Shown here: in pieces, positions 1-7,057 of the stretch
Numbering within the stretch: position 1 is the stretch's first letter
Layout of the letters: every line of letters begins with the position of its first letter
From: Reyranella sp.
GTDB lineage: Bacteria > Pseudomonadota > Alphaproteobacteria > Reyranellales > Reyranellaceae
Direction of reading: 5' to 3'
Assembly: GCA_019745575.1 (NCBI GenBank)
Contig: JAIETA010000160.1
Location: forward strand, 1 to 32,499
DNA: 32,499 nucleotides
Position numbers and translations under genes: made by a program
Notes under the pieces: model-generated
Database searches by the model: none
Told to the model about the DNA's origin: nothing
What the model saw: only the letters and a program-made list of their open reading frames with translations

Positions 1-54
1 CGCGCTCGCATCAAACTACTGCGGGCCTATCCAGACCCAGCCAAAGAGTCATAA
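1..54 (+). CDS. Possible C-terminal tail of a gene entering from the left
   Basis: Frame 1 is open from the first base and ends at TAA (52-54), giving RARIKLLRAYPDPAKES. Codon third positions (cta, cca, tca, tat) are much less GC-biased than in the genes to the right, which would suit a mobile-element gene, but 17 residues are too few to identify. Frame 2 is also open, to about 190, so the assignment is weak. Confidence 0.2.
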   Translation, partial: RARIKLLRAYPDPAKES

Positions 55-274
55 TCTCTGTGCAGAGCTACTAGCACCTGAAGTGCCCTCGTCATACGAG
101 GGCGATGGGGTCATGAGTCTCGACGGGGGCTTACGCGCCTTCACAGGCGCGGGACCCCTCCGTCGGCGTAAGACGCCGACACCTCCCCTATGAAGGGGGA
201 GGAAAGCGATTCCATTTCAGTCGGAAAGACTCTGGCCGGCCTATCGCGCAAGGAAATTTCCGGCTCGGACCGTG
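55..274. other. Left-edge intergenic region with hairpins
   Basis: No credible gene is seen here. The stretch has several perfect inverted repeats: GCCCTCG/CGAGGGC near 91-109, GCGCCT/AGGCGC near 135-150, and the palindromic repeat described separately at 153-205. The kinase gene ends at 275 on the minus strand, so part of this stretch may serve as its terminator. Confidence 0.5.
153..205. repeat. Palindromic intergenic repeat, copy A
   Basis: Two adjacent hairpins, GTCGGCGT-aag-ACGCCGAC and CCTCCCCT-atga-AGGGGGAGG, lie behind a CCCCTCC lead. The same architecture (ccctcc, short palindrome, cctcccc...ggggagg, gaa) recurs near 30969-30993 and twice, head to head, at 32205-32307. This looks like a dispersed palindromic repeat family of the kind common between genes in alphaproteobacteria. 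Confidence 0.6.
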
Positions 275-775
275 TCAGTCCTGGAGCGTCACCCGCACGC
301 CATTGAGGGCGGCCATTTCATCGGCATCAGGCGGCTGCCAGATCGTCTCGATGAAATCGAACATGGCGCGGGTGACCGTGAGACGGAAGGTTTCGCCCTT
401 TTCGGCATTGCGCGTGCCGACCCGCCGCCAGCGCTCGACGGGATCGACGTCGAGGAAATGCAGGTGAACCGCCAACCCGGCCTCTGCCGCGAGCGCGGCG
501 ATGCGGCGCCGGTCGTCGCTGCGCAGCAGGCCGAGATCGAGGATCGAGGCAACGCCGATCCGGCCGAGTTGAAGAGCCGTTGCGGCGATCTGGCGTTCGC
601 ATCGTGCCACGCGCTCGCCGATCCATGCCCAGTCGAGGGGCTGGGGCATGTCGGGCGAGAACAACGTCACCATCCAGTCGTCGATCGACAGATGCATCGC
701 GCCGAGCTGCCGGCTCAGTCTTCCGGCGTAGGTGGTCTTGCCGGCGCCGGTCGAGCCGCAAACGAGATGGATCAT
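275..775 (-). CDS. Small P-loop (AAA_33/zeta-toxin-like) kinase
   Basis: A 166-residue soluble protein. It begins MIHLVCGSTGAGKTTYAG, a Walker A loop at residues 7-14, followed by an SIDDW segment at 30-34 where AAA_33 and shikimate-kinase-like folds place an acidic residue. A second acidic and arginine-rich stretch (FLDVDPVERWRRV) is typical of the lid of such nucleoside/aminoglycoside-type kinases. The substrate cannot be told from sequence. Its ATG overlaps the TGA of the upstream MarR gene (ATGA at 772-775), so the two are translationally coupled and probably act together. No antitoxin-like partner is visible, so the zeta-like fold should not be read as a toxin. Confidence 0.75.
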   Translation of the reverse strand: MIHLVCGSTGAGKTTYAGRLSRQLGAMHLSIDDWMVTLFSPDMPQPLDWAWIGERVARCERQIAATALQLGRIGVASILDLGLLRSDDRRRIAALAAEAGLAVHLHFLDVDPVERWRRVGTRNAEKGETFRLTVTRAMFDFIETIWQPPDADEMAALNGVRVTLQD

Positions 776-1230
776 CGGATTGGCTCGCCGAGGTCACCGG
801 GCTGGCCGGCCGTCAGGCGCCCCAGCAGCTCGGCCAGCGAGGCGATCTCAGGCTTGGTCCAGCGGTCGCGGAAGACGTCGGCGGCCATGACCTCGAGCGT
901 GGCCCGGGCGTTGGCCACGAGTTCCAGGCCTGCCTTGGTGAGGACGACGTAGGCCAGGCGGGCGTCGCGCGGATCGGCCTCGCGGCCGACACACCCCAGC
1001 TTCTCGAGCGGGGCGGCCATGCGGGTCACCGTCGATGGGCTGACATACAGCCGCTTCGCGAGGTCGATCCGGCTGAGCCGTGTCCGTGGCGCCCGTTCCA
1101 GGTGCATCAGGAACAGAACTTCCTTGAGGGCGAGCCCGTGCAGGGCGCCCAGCCCGCCCGAGAAGCGCTCTTCGAGGCGGGCATTGGCGCCCAACAGGCT
1201 GAGGACGGCGGAGAAGGAGGGGCTGGTCAT
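772..1230 (-). CDS. MarR-family transcriptional regulator
   Basis: A 152-residue winged-helix protein. The central part (LSRIDLAKRLYVSPSTVTRM, then a basic wing with DPRDARLAYVVLTKAG) is the canonical MarR recognition helix and wing, and the C-terminal helix supports dimerisation. I start at the ATG at 1230 (MTSPSF) rather than at 1269, because the 13 extra residues are not MarR-like; neither start has a strong Shine-Dalgarno. It is coupled by a 4-bp overlap to the P-loop kinase. A palindrome overlapping a divergent promoter (1289-1329) and an ATGC-TT-GCAT repeat at 1262-1271 are candidate operators. The ligand is unknown. Confidence 0.85.
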   Translation of the reverse strand: MTSPSFSAVLSLLGANARLEERFSGGLGALHGLALKEVLFLMHLERAPRTRLSRIDLAKRLYVSPSTVTRMAAPLEKLGCVGREADPRDARLAYVVLTKAGLELVANARATLEVMAADVFRDRWTKPEIASLAELLGRLTAGQPGDLGEPIR

Positions 1231-1288
1231 GGAGAAGATATAGGCCGGACTACTGCCACATGCAAGCATATCGGAAGAAATTAAAAAG

Positions 1289-1318
1289 TTGACGTTTCCG
1301 CAGGGTTTAGCCTATATT
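1289..1318 (+). promoter_or_regulatory. Sigma70-like promoter reading right into the hairpin-rich region
   Basis: TTGACG (1289-1294) is followed after 18 bases by TATATT (1313-1318), close to the sigma70 consensus on the plus strand. Transcription would start near 1325. No ORF with coding character follows before the convergent esterase end at 1734, so the expected product is a non-coding RNA. Confidence 0.5.
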
Positions 1319-1329
1319 TGTGATAGGCT
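1309..1329. promoter_or_regulatory. Palindromic operator candidate on the -10 element
   Basis: AGCCTAT (1309-1315) and ATAGGCT (1323-1329) form a perfect 7-bp inverted repeat with a 7-base spacer. It covers the TATATT box and the likely start point. A repressor bound here would block the promoter; the MarR gene 80 bp away on the other strand is the obvious candidate, by inference from position only. Confidence 0.4.
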
Positions 1330-1725
1330 GGCGGGGATTGCGCTGGCCTTTTCTGTTTCGGCACGACCTGCCCGCGGCCGCCCGCGGGTTCGCTCCTGAG
1401 CTCGGTGCAGCCGCCCCAGGTCCTGACCCGGGGAGAGACACAATCCAACCCGCCCAAAGGGCTTCGTGCCGGCAGTGCCGGCACCAACAGAAAAAGAGCC
1501 ACGCCTTGAACCGTGGACAGCTCATTGCGTGCCGGCTCGGGCACAGGGCCGGACGGACATAGGGCCGGGCAGGGATCCGGGCACACATCGGGGCCCAACA
1601 CACGCGCGTTTCAGGTGGGCCCGCCCGGCCGGGCAAAAGCCCGGATTTGTTGGCTTTCCGGCGGTTGGAGAGCCAAATGTCTGTCGGCGGATTTGGGCCA
1701 ACTTTGAAAAGTTGGGCCCGCCGAG
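1325..1725 (+). ncRNA. Candidate structured non-coding RNA, unrecognised
   Basis: The 503-bp gap between the MarR and esterase genes has no plausible CDS but holds a chain of strong inverted repeats: 1371-1388 (CCCGCGG/CCGCGGG), 1414-1433, 1452-1462, 1466-1484 (GTGCCGGC/GCCGGCAC), 1499-1516, 1529-1544 (GTGCC/GGCAC), 1591-1622 (GGGCCCA/TGGGCCC), 1629-1644 (CCGGGC-aaaa-GCCCGG), 1650-1676 (TTGGCT/AGCCAA) and 1695-1719. A promoter lies directly upstream. I looked for conserved cores of RNase P RNA, tmRNA, SRP RNA and 6S RNA and did not find them. It could be one long RNA, or a cluster of palindromic elements with no transcript. Confidence 0.35.
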
Positions 1726-1733
1726 GTCGGCCG

Positions 1734-2687
1734 TCAGGCCCCGCGCAGCACCAGTGCTTCATGGAGTGCCGCGGCACAGATCGCAGCCCCTCGGCGCGCC
1801 CCGTGCAGCAGCATCGGCGTGCTGAGGAAGCCGTGCAGCATGCCGCCGAACTCGACGAGATCGGCCAGCGTGCCGTCCTGCTGCAGCCGCCAGGCATAGG
1901 CACGGCCCTCGTCGCGCAGCGGGTCGTAGCCGGCGGTGATCACCAGGGCCGGCGGCAGGCCCGCCAGCGAGGCGGCGCGCAGCGGCGACACGCGCCAGTC
2001 GCCGCGCGCCGTCTTGTCCGGCGTGTAGTGATCGAAGAACCATTCCATGGTCTCGGCGTTGAGGCCGAAGCCGTCGTAGAAGCGGCGATAGGAGTCGGTG
2101 CGCGCCACCGCGTCGGTGACGGGATAGGCCAGAAGCTGCAGGCGCAGGCGGGGCCCGCCATGGTCGCGCGCCCAGATCGCCACCGCGGCGGCGAGGTTGC
2201 CGCCGGCGCTGTCGCCGCCGATCGCAAGGCGCGTGGCGTCGATGCCGACCGAGGCGCCGTTGGCTTGGACCCACTGCAGGGCGGCCACGACGTCGTCGAA
2301 GGCGCCGGGGAAACGAGCTTCGGGCGCCAGCCGGTAGTCGACGGCAAAGACTGCGATCCTGGCGTCGAGGGCGAGCTGGGCACAGAGCACGTCGTGGCTG
2401 TCGAGGTTGCCGAACACCCAGCCGCCGCCATGGGCGAACACCAGCGCCGGCAGTTTCGCGTCGGCCGCGGCGGCGTCGGGCCGGTAGAGCCGGACCGGGA
2501 TGGCGCCGCCGGGGCCGGGGATCGTCCGGTCGGTCACCGTCACGCCGGCCGGGCGCGGGCCTTGGGCGGGCGGACGCAGCGACAGGTAGAGGTCGCGGGC
2601 GGCCTGCGGGGTGAGGCTGTGCCAGGCGGGGCGGTTGGCCGCGGCCATCAGATCGAGCAGCCGCTGGGATTCGGGGTCGAGCGCCAT
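1734..2687 (-). CDS. Alpha/beta hydrolase, hormone-sensitive-lipase (family IV) esterase
   Basis: A 317-residue cytoplasmic esterase. The oxyanion-hole motif HGGGW is at residues 86-90, the nucleophile elbow GDSAGG puts Ser at 160, and Asp255 (in YDPLRDEG) and His285 (MLHGF) complete the triad. This is the full family IV layout and length. The start at 2687 (MALDPES) is preferred to the longer frame from 2774 because GGAG lies 8 bases upstream of it, and the longer frame would overlap the divergent DUF2333 start. The natural ester substrate is unknown. It is transcribed divergently from the 2773-6115 operon and convergently with the candidate RNA at 1325-1725. Confidence 0.9.
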   Translation of the reverse strand: MALDPESQRLLDLMAAANRPAWHSLTPQAARDLYLSLRPPAQGPRPAGVTVTDRTIPGPGGAIPVRLYRPDAAAADAKLPALVFAHGGGWVFGNLDSHDVLCAQLALDARIAVFAVDYRLAPEARFPGAFDDVVAALQWVQANGASVGIDATRLAIGGDSAGGNLAAAVAIWARDHGGPRLRLQLLAYPVTDAVARTDSYRRFYDGFGLNAETMEWFFDHYTPDKTARGDWRVSPLRAASLAGLPPALVITAGYDPLRDEGRAYAWRLQQDGTLADLVEFGGMLHGFLSTPMLLHGARRGAAICAAALHEALVLRGA

Positions 2688-2772
2688 CCAACCAACTCCA
2701 TGCGAGAAAGAAACGCGACACTCTAGCAGGCCGCGCCCCTGTTTCGTCACGGCGCGAATGGTAAGGTCTGCC

Positions 2773-3804
2773 ATGACTTTCGATCCCGACCACGGCGCGC
2801 CGCCGGCGCCGCCGCCCTCCTGGTGGCGCCGCGCGATCGACCGCGTCCGCGCCTTCCGCCCCTTTGCCGGCCGGGCCGCGACAGCGGGCGCGCGGCGGTC
2901 CGTCTGGAGCTGGGTCTGGCGCGCGGCGGTCGTCGTGGCGGTGCTCTACTACCCGGTGGGCGCGCTCGTCACCGAGGACATCGACGACGATCCGCAGTTT
3001 GCCGCGCGCGGCGCGACGCCCGGCGAGAGCCGCGCCGTGGCGACGGCCGCCGCTCTCGTCACGCGCGAGGTCGATGTCCACACCTGGACGCCGATGATGC
3101 CCTTCTTCATGCCGTCGGGCCTGCTCGACAACATGCCGAACTTCCAGCGCGGCATCATGGCGGCGTTGGGCCGCTTCAGCACCGAGCTGATGGACCAGCT
3201 CGGACGTACCCGCGGCTCGAGCCAGACCGACCGCGACCTCGAGCAGGCGCGCGGCTTCCTGAACGAACAGCCGAACATCTGGATCTGGCAACCCAGCGTG
3301 TCGCTGATGCCGTCGGCCACGTCGGCGCAGAAGTATCGCGCCGGGCGCGACAAGCTGCTCGCCTACAACAAGCGGCTGGGGGCCGGGCAGGCGGTGTTCG
3401 AGCGGCGCGCCGACAACCTGCAGGCGCTGCTGGATCGCATCGCCAACGACACCGGCTCCGACTCCGCCGTGATCGACCAGCACATCATCGAGAAGGCCGG
3501 CGACCTGTTCGATTCGCGGTGCGACGACATCTTCTACTTCAACAAGGGCCGGCTCTACGCCAACTACCTGCTGCTGCGCGAGCTCGGCGTCGATTTCGAA
3601 CCCATCATCCGCGACAAGGGATTGACCAACGCCTGGAACGGCACCGTGGAGACCTTCCGCACCGCCGCCCAGCTCGATCCGTGGGTCGTGTGGAACGGCT
3701 ATCCCGACGGCTTCCTCATTCCCAACCATCTCGCGGCGCAGGGCTTCTACCTGCTGCGGGCGCGCACGCAGCTGCGCGAAATCAGCAACATCCTGCTCAA
3801 GTAG
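2773..3804 (+). CDS. DUF2333 family membrane-anchored protein
   Basis: A 343-residue protein matching the DUF2333 family in character. It has a proline-rich basic N-terminus, one membrane span at about residues 44-66 (VWRAAVVVAVLYYPVGALV), and a long periplasmic part with the motifs TPMMPFFMPSGLLDNMPNFQ and IFYFNKGRLYANYLLLRELG. The biochemical role of the family is unknown. The ATG at 2773 has AAGG 7 bases upstream; the frame is open further upstream, but that part overlaps the divergent esterase. It heads a run of four same-strand genes, with 9 bases to the TauE gene. Confidence 0.85.
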   Translation: MTFDPDHGAPPAPPPSWWRRAIDRVRAFRPFAGRAATAGARRSVWSWVWRAAVVVAVLYYPVGALVTEDIDDDPQFAARGATPGESRAVATAAALVTREVDVHTWTPMMPFFMPSGLLDNMPNFQRGIMAALGRFSTELMDQLGRTRGSSQTDRDLEQARGFLNEQPNIWIWQPSVSLMPSATSAQKYRAGRDKLLAYNKRLGAGQAVFERRADNLQALLDRIANDTGSDSAVIDQHIIEKAGDLFDSRCDDIFYFNKGRLYANYLLLRELGVDFEPIIRDKGLTNAWNGTVETFRTAAQLDPWVVWNGYPDGFLIPNHLAAQGFYLLRARTQLREISNILLK

Positions 3805-3813
3805 GCCGCCGCG

Positions 3814-4740
3814 GTGGAGATCTATCTGCCCATTGCCGAGCAGTCGATGAACGTGTTCGTTCTGCTCGGGCTGGGCGCCGCGGCCGGCCTGCTGGCCGGC
3901 ATGTTCGGCGTCGGCGGCGGCTTTCTCGCCACGCCGCTGCTGATCTTCGTCGGCATCCCGCCGGCCGTCGCAGTCGCCAGCCAGGTCAACCAGGTGGTCG
4001 CCAACTCGGTGTCGTCGCTGCAGGTGCAGTGGCGCCGCGGCAACGTCGACTTGCGCATGGGGCTGGTTCTGCTGCTGGGCGGCATGGCCGGCTCCTCGGC
4101 CGGCGTCTGGCTCTTCACCTGGCTCAAGCGCATCGGACAGATCGATTTCGTCATCGCCTTGCTCTACGTCATCATGCTGTCGGCCATCGGCCTGCTCATG
4201 CTGGCCGAGAGCGTGCGCACCTACCTGAAGCGGCGGCGCAATCCCGAATCGCCGCGCGGCAAGCTGCACACGCACTACCTGGTGCATCGGCTGCCGCTCA
4301 AGCTCAGGTTCTACAAGTCGAAGCTCTACATCAGCGCCCTGCTGCCGGTCGGCCTGGGCTTCGTGATCGGCATTCTGTCGGCGATCCTGGGCGTGGGCGG
4401 TGGCTTCGTGATGGTTCCGGCGATGATCTATCTGCTTGGCATGCCGACCGCCGTGGTGATCGGCACCTCGAACTTCCAGATCCTGTTCGTGGCCGCCAAC
4501 GTCACCTTTCTCCAGGCGGCGACCAACGGCACCGTCGACGTGGTGCTGGCCCTTCTGCTGATCCTGGGTGGCGTGGTGGGTGCGCCGATCGGCGCGCGGC
4601 TTGCCGCCCGGCTGCCCGGCGTCGTCCTGCGCGGCCTGATGGCCGTCCTGATCCTGGCAGTGGCGGCCGAGCTGCTGACCGAACTGCTGCGCACGCCGAC
4701 CTCGCGGTTCTCGCTGGGTAGCCGCGAGGTGTTGCCGTGA
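3814..4740 (+). CDS. TauE/SafE family sulfite/organosulfur exporter-like permease
   Basis: A 308-residue polytopic inner-membrane protein with the two-fold repeat of the TauE/SafE (former DUF81) family. MFGVGGGFLATPLLI (about 30-44) and ILGVGGGFVMVPAMI (about 191-205) are the paired signature loops, each followed by four hydrophobic spans. Family members are proposed to export sulfite, sulfoacetate or related anions; the substrate here is not proven. It starts at GTG 3814, giving MEIYLPIAEQ, which matches the usual N-terminus better than the internal ATG at 3847. Its TGA overlaps the GTG of the next gene (GTGA), so it is coupled to the TIGR02186 protein, a pairing seen in many alphaproteobacteria. 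Confidence 0.9.
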   Translation: MEIYLPIAEQSMNVFVLLGLGAAAGLLAGMFGVGGGFLATPLLIFVGIPPAVAVASQVNQVVANSVSSLQVQWRRGNVDLRMGLVLLLGGMAGSSAGVWLFTWLKRIGQIDFVIALLYVIMLSAIGLLMLAESVRTYLKRRRNPESPRGKLHTHYLVHRLPLKLRFYKSKLYISALLPVGLGFVIGILSAILGVGGGFVMVPAMIYLLGMPTAVVIGTSNFQILFVAANVTFLQAATNGTVDVVLALLLILGGVVGAPIGARLAARLPGVVLRGLMAVLILAVAAELLTELLRTPTSRFSLGSREVLP

Positions 4741-5582
4741 GCCGCCGCCTGATCGCCGGGACGGCCGGCCTCATCCTGATGGCCGTCGCCGCCCACGCGC
4801 AGGGCCCGCGGCTCGACTCGCCAGGCGCGCAGTTGCCGGGCCCGAGCCTCGGCGGCCAGACCGACCCCGGGACACCGCCCTCGGTGCCGGCCGACTCGTC
4901 GACGCCCGAGCTGATCGTCGACCTGTCGCGGGCGCGGGTATCGATCACCTCGGCATTCCAGGGCGAGAGCATCCTGATGTTCGGCATGTTCGATCCGCCC
5001 GGCGAGATCGTCGTCGTGGTGGCGGGACCGGCCGCGCGCGAGACCGTCATGCGCAAGGAGCGCTTCCTCGGCCTGTGGCTCAATACCGGCCGACAGTCTT
5101 TCGACGACGTGCCCGCCTACTACGCCATCGCCGCCAGCCAGCCGTTGCAGCGGCTGCTGGCCCGCGGCGCCGGCGGCGAGATCCTGTCGCTGGAGGATCG
5201 GCTGTCGACCATCAAGGCGATCGGCCCCCGGGCGCCGGCCGAACTGGCCAAGTTCCGCAGCGGGCTGGTCGATGTGAAGCGCCAGGAGGGTCTCTACCCG
5301 GCCGCCATCGGCCAGGTCACGGTCCAGGCCGGCCGCTTGTTCAGGGTCGACCTGCCGTTTCCCTCGCGGCTGCCCGAAGGTGTCTACGACGTGAAGGCCT
5401 ATCTGCTGCGCGACGGCAAGATCGTGGCCGCGGTGTCGCGTCCGTTGCCGGTCGGCAAGGTCGGATTCAGCGCCCAGCTTGCCGGTTGGGCGAGCAACGA
5501 AGGCGCCCTCTACGGGTTGGGCGCCATCCTCATGGCGCTGGTCGCGGGTTGGCTGGGCGGCGCGGTCATGCGACGCCTGTAG
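4737..5582 (+). CDS. TIGR02186 family envelope protein
   Basis: A 281-residue protein with a signal peptide (residues 1-21, ending AHA), a proline-rich linker, a beta-rich periplasmic domain, and one C-terminal membrane span at about 255-277 (GLGAILMALVAGWLGGAVM). This is the TIGR02186 layout, an alphaproteobacterial family of unknown biochemical role that usually sits next to a TauE/SafE permease, as here. It starts at GTG and overlaps the permease stop by 4 bases. I infer that it is a periplasmic partner of the permease. Confidence 0.85.
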   Translation: MSRRLIAGTAGLILMAVAAHAQGPRLDSPGAQLPGPSLGGQTDPGTPPSVPADSSTPELIVDLSRARVSITSAFQGESILMFGMFDPPGEIVVVVAGPAARETVMRKERFLGLWLNTGRQSFDDVPAYYAIAASQPLQRLLARGAGGEILSLEDRLSTIKAIGPRAPAELAKFRSGLVDVKRQEGLYPAAIGQVTVQAGRLFRVDLPFPSRLPEGVYDVKAYLLRDGKIVAAVSRPLPVGKVGFSAQLAGWASNEGALYGLGAILMALVAGWLGGAVMRRL

Positions 5583-5629
5583 GACGCTCGCGTTCAGGAC
5601 CGACGACGGAGGCAGGAAGGGAGAGGACC

Positions 5630-6115
5630 ATGAGCGAACAGCCAAACCGAGGCGACGAGCGGGTCTTCCTGGTCGTCGTCGACGAGAGCCCCGAGATGCC
5701 CAATGCCCTGCGCTATGCCTGCCGCCGGGCCAAGCGCACCGGCGGCCGCGTTGCCATGCTCTACGTCATGGACCCGCCCGAGGGCCAGCAATGGGGAGCG
5801 GTCGTCGACCTGATGCGCCAGGAGGCGCGCCAGCAGGCGGAAGAGGTGGTTGCCCGCCATGCCGACACCGCGGTTGTCCTGACCGGCCAGCCGCCGACCA
5901 TCCACATCCGGGAGGGCAAGAGCCGCGACGAGCTGATCAAGCTGGTGGCCGAAGACCGCTCGATCTCGGTCCTGGTGCTCGGCGCCTCATCGAGCGGCGA
6001 GGGGCCTGGCCCTCTGGTCACGGCACTGACCGGCAAGCTCGGCAGCCAGCTCCGGATCCCGCTGACGATCGTGCCGGGCGCCCTGACCGAGGCCGAGATC
6101 GACGCCATCTCCTAG
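5630..6115 (+). CDS. Universal stress protein (UspA family)
   Basis: A 161-residue single-domain UspA-type protein. It opens with the usual strand RVFLVVVDESPEMPNAL, and the C-terminal half holds SVLVLGASSSGEGPGPLV, corresponding to the G-rich nucleotide-binding loop of the family. USPs bind ATP or act as dimeric stress adaptors. The ATG at 5630 has a strong Shine-Dalgarno, AGGAAGGGAG. It lies 47 bp after the TIGR02186 gene on the same strand and is probably the last gene of the operon. Confidence 0.9.
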   Translation: MSEQPNRGDERVFLVVVDESPEMPNALRYACRRAKRTGGRVAMLYVMDPPEGQQWGAVVDLMRQEARQQAEEVVARHADTAVVLTGQPPTIHIREGKSRDELIKLVAEDRSISVLVLGASSSGEGPGPLVTALTGKLGSQLRIPLTIVPGALTEAEIDAIS

Positions 6116-6204
6116 GCTCGCGGCCCGATATCTGCGGCGCTCTGCCGTCCCTGATCGCGGCGGGAGGGTTTGCATTGGATATGTTGTGGCCAGAGTCTTT
6201 GGAG

Positions 6205-6275
6205 TTGTGTTTATTAAACTATTGATAAATATATATAATAATTAATAGTTCCATAACTATTATACAGTGTCACTT
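6205..6275 (+). promoter_or_regulatory. AT-rich promoter/operator region upstream of nfuA
   Basis: The 291-bp gap 6116-6407 holds an AT island in an otherwise GC-rich window. AACTATT occurs at 6217-6223 and 6255-6261, and its reverse complement AATAGTT at 6244-6250, so three half-sites cover the likely promoter. TTGATA (6222-6227) and TATTAT (6258-6263) are possible promoter hexamers, but the spacing does not settle a pair. No Fur, Irr or Iron-Rhodo box is recognised. Confidence 0.4.
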
Positions 6276-6407
6276 AAGAATCGACTTGATCGACGGGACG
6301 ACGCTTCCTACGTCCGCTGAACCGATTGGGGGCGGAGACGTCCCGTTCCCAGCCTGAGCGATGCCGAGCGGCTCCGCCGCGACGCGTTCGATGAAGGAGA
6401 TTTAGGT

Positions 6408-6956
6408 TTGTTTATCCAGACCGAGCAGACGCCCAACCCGTCGACCCTGAAGTTCCTCCCCGGCCGCGTGGTCATGGACAAGGGCACGATGGATTTCGCG
6501 AGTGTCGATACCGCGGCGCCCTCGCCGCTGGCCAAGCGGCTGTTTGCGATCGACGGCGTGGAGCGCGTGTTCTTCGGGTCCGATTTCGTGACCGTCACGA
6601 AGGCTGCGGCCAGCGACTGGCAGATCCTCAAGCCGTCCATTCTGGGCGGCATCATGGAACATTATACCTCCGGCGACCCGGTGATCGCCGCGGGCGGCGA
6701 GGCCGCTGCCGCGGCGGCCGACGACGACGAGATCGTCGCCCAGATCAAGGAACTGCTCGATACGCGCGTCCGCCCGGCAGTGGCCCAGGATGGCGGCGAT
6801 ATCGTGTTCCACGATTTTCGCGATGGCGTGGTCTACCTGCACATGCAGGGGTCGTGCTCGGGTTGCCCCAGTTCGACCGCCACGCTGAAGATGGGAATCG
6901 AGAATCTTCTGAAGCACTACGTGCCGGAAGTGGTGGAAGTCCAGGCGGCCCAGTAG
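6408..6956 (+). CDS. nfuA: NfuA-type Fe-S cluster carrier
   Basis: A 182-residue scaffold/carrier that hands 4Fe-4S clusters to apo-proteins. The N-terminal Nfu_N domain (about 1-88) starts MFIQTEQTPNPSTLKFLPG, the usual alphaproteobacterial beginning, and the C-terminal NifU-like domain (about 107-180) carries the cluster-ligand pair Cys150-Ser-Gly-Cys153. To give this N-terminus the start must be TTG at 6408; AAGGAG sits 8 bases upstream, which decides it. A TTG start may limit expression. The gene stands at the head of the housekeeping block and may supply MiaB, encoded downstream, with clusters (inference). Confidence 0.95.
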   Translation: MFIQTEQTPNPSTLKFLPGRVVMDKGTMDFASVDTAAPSPLAKRLFAIDGVERVFFGSDFVTVTKAAASDWQILKPSILGGIMEHYTSGDPVIAAGGEAAAAAADDDEIVAQIKELLDTRVRPAVAQDGGDIVFHDFRDGVVYLHMQGSCSGCPSSTATLKMGIENLLKHYVPEVVEVQAAQ

Positions 6957-7057
6957 GCCGCTTTCGCTCAAGCGTACAGCGTCGGTACCGCAGGCGGTCC
7001 GTGGGGGATCGCGTGCGGCGGGTCGTTCGTTCGAGCCAACGAAACGAAGAGTGTGAA

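Noticed and set aside
275..1230. MarR plus zeta-like kinase as a toxin-antitoxin system
   Set aside because: MarR is not a zeta antitoxin type, and the kinase lacks convincing zeta-toxin features beyond the P-loop.
1325..1725. RNase P RNA, tmRNA, SRP RNA or 6S RNA in the hairpin region
   Set aside because: The universally conserved cores, such as GAGGAAAGTC of RNase P RNA and the GGAAG-type SRP loop, are missing. Only a loose ACAGAAAA resemblance was seen.
1759..4287. 842-codon open frame on the minus strand
   Set aside because: It runs antisense to the DUF2333 and TauE genes and in another frame across the esterase. Its composition (Arg/Gly/Ala/Gln-rich, no domain) is that of a GC-rich shadow frame.
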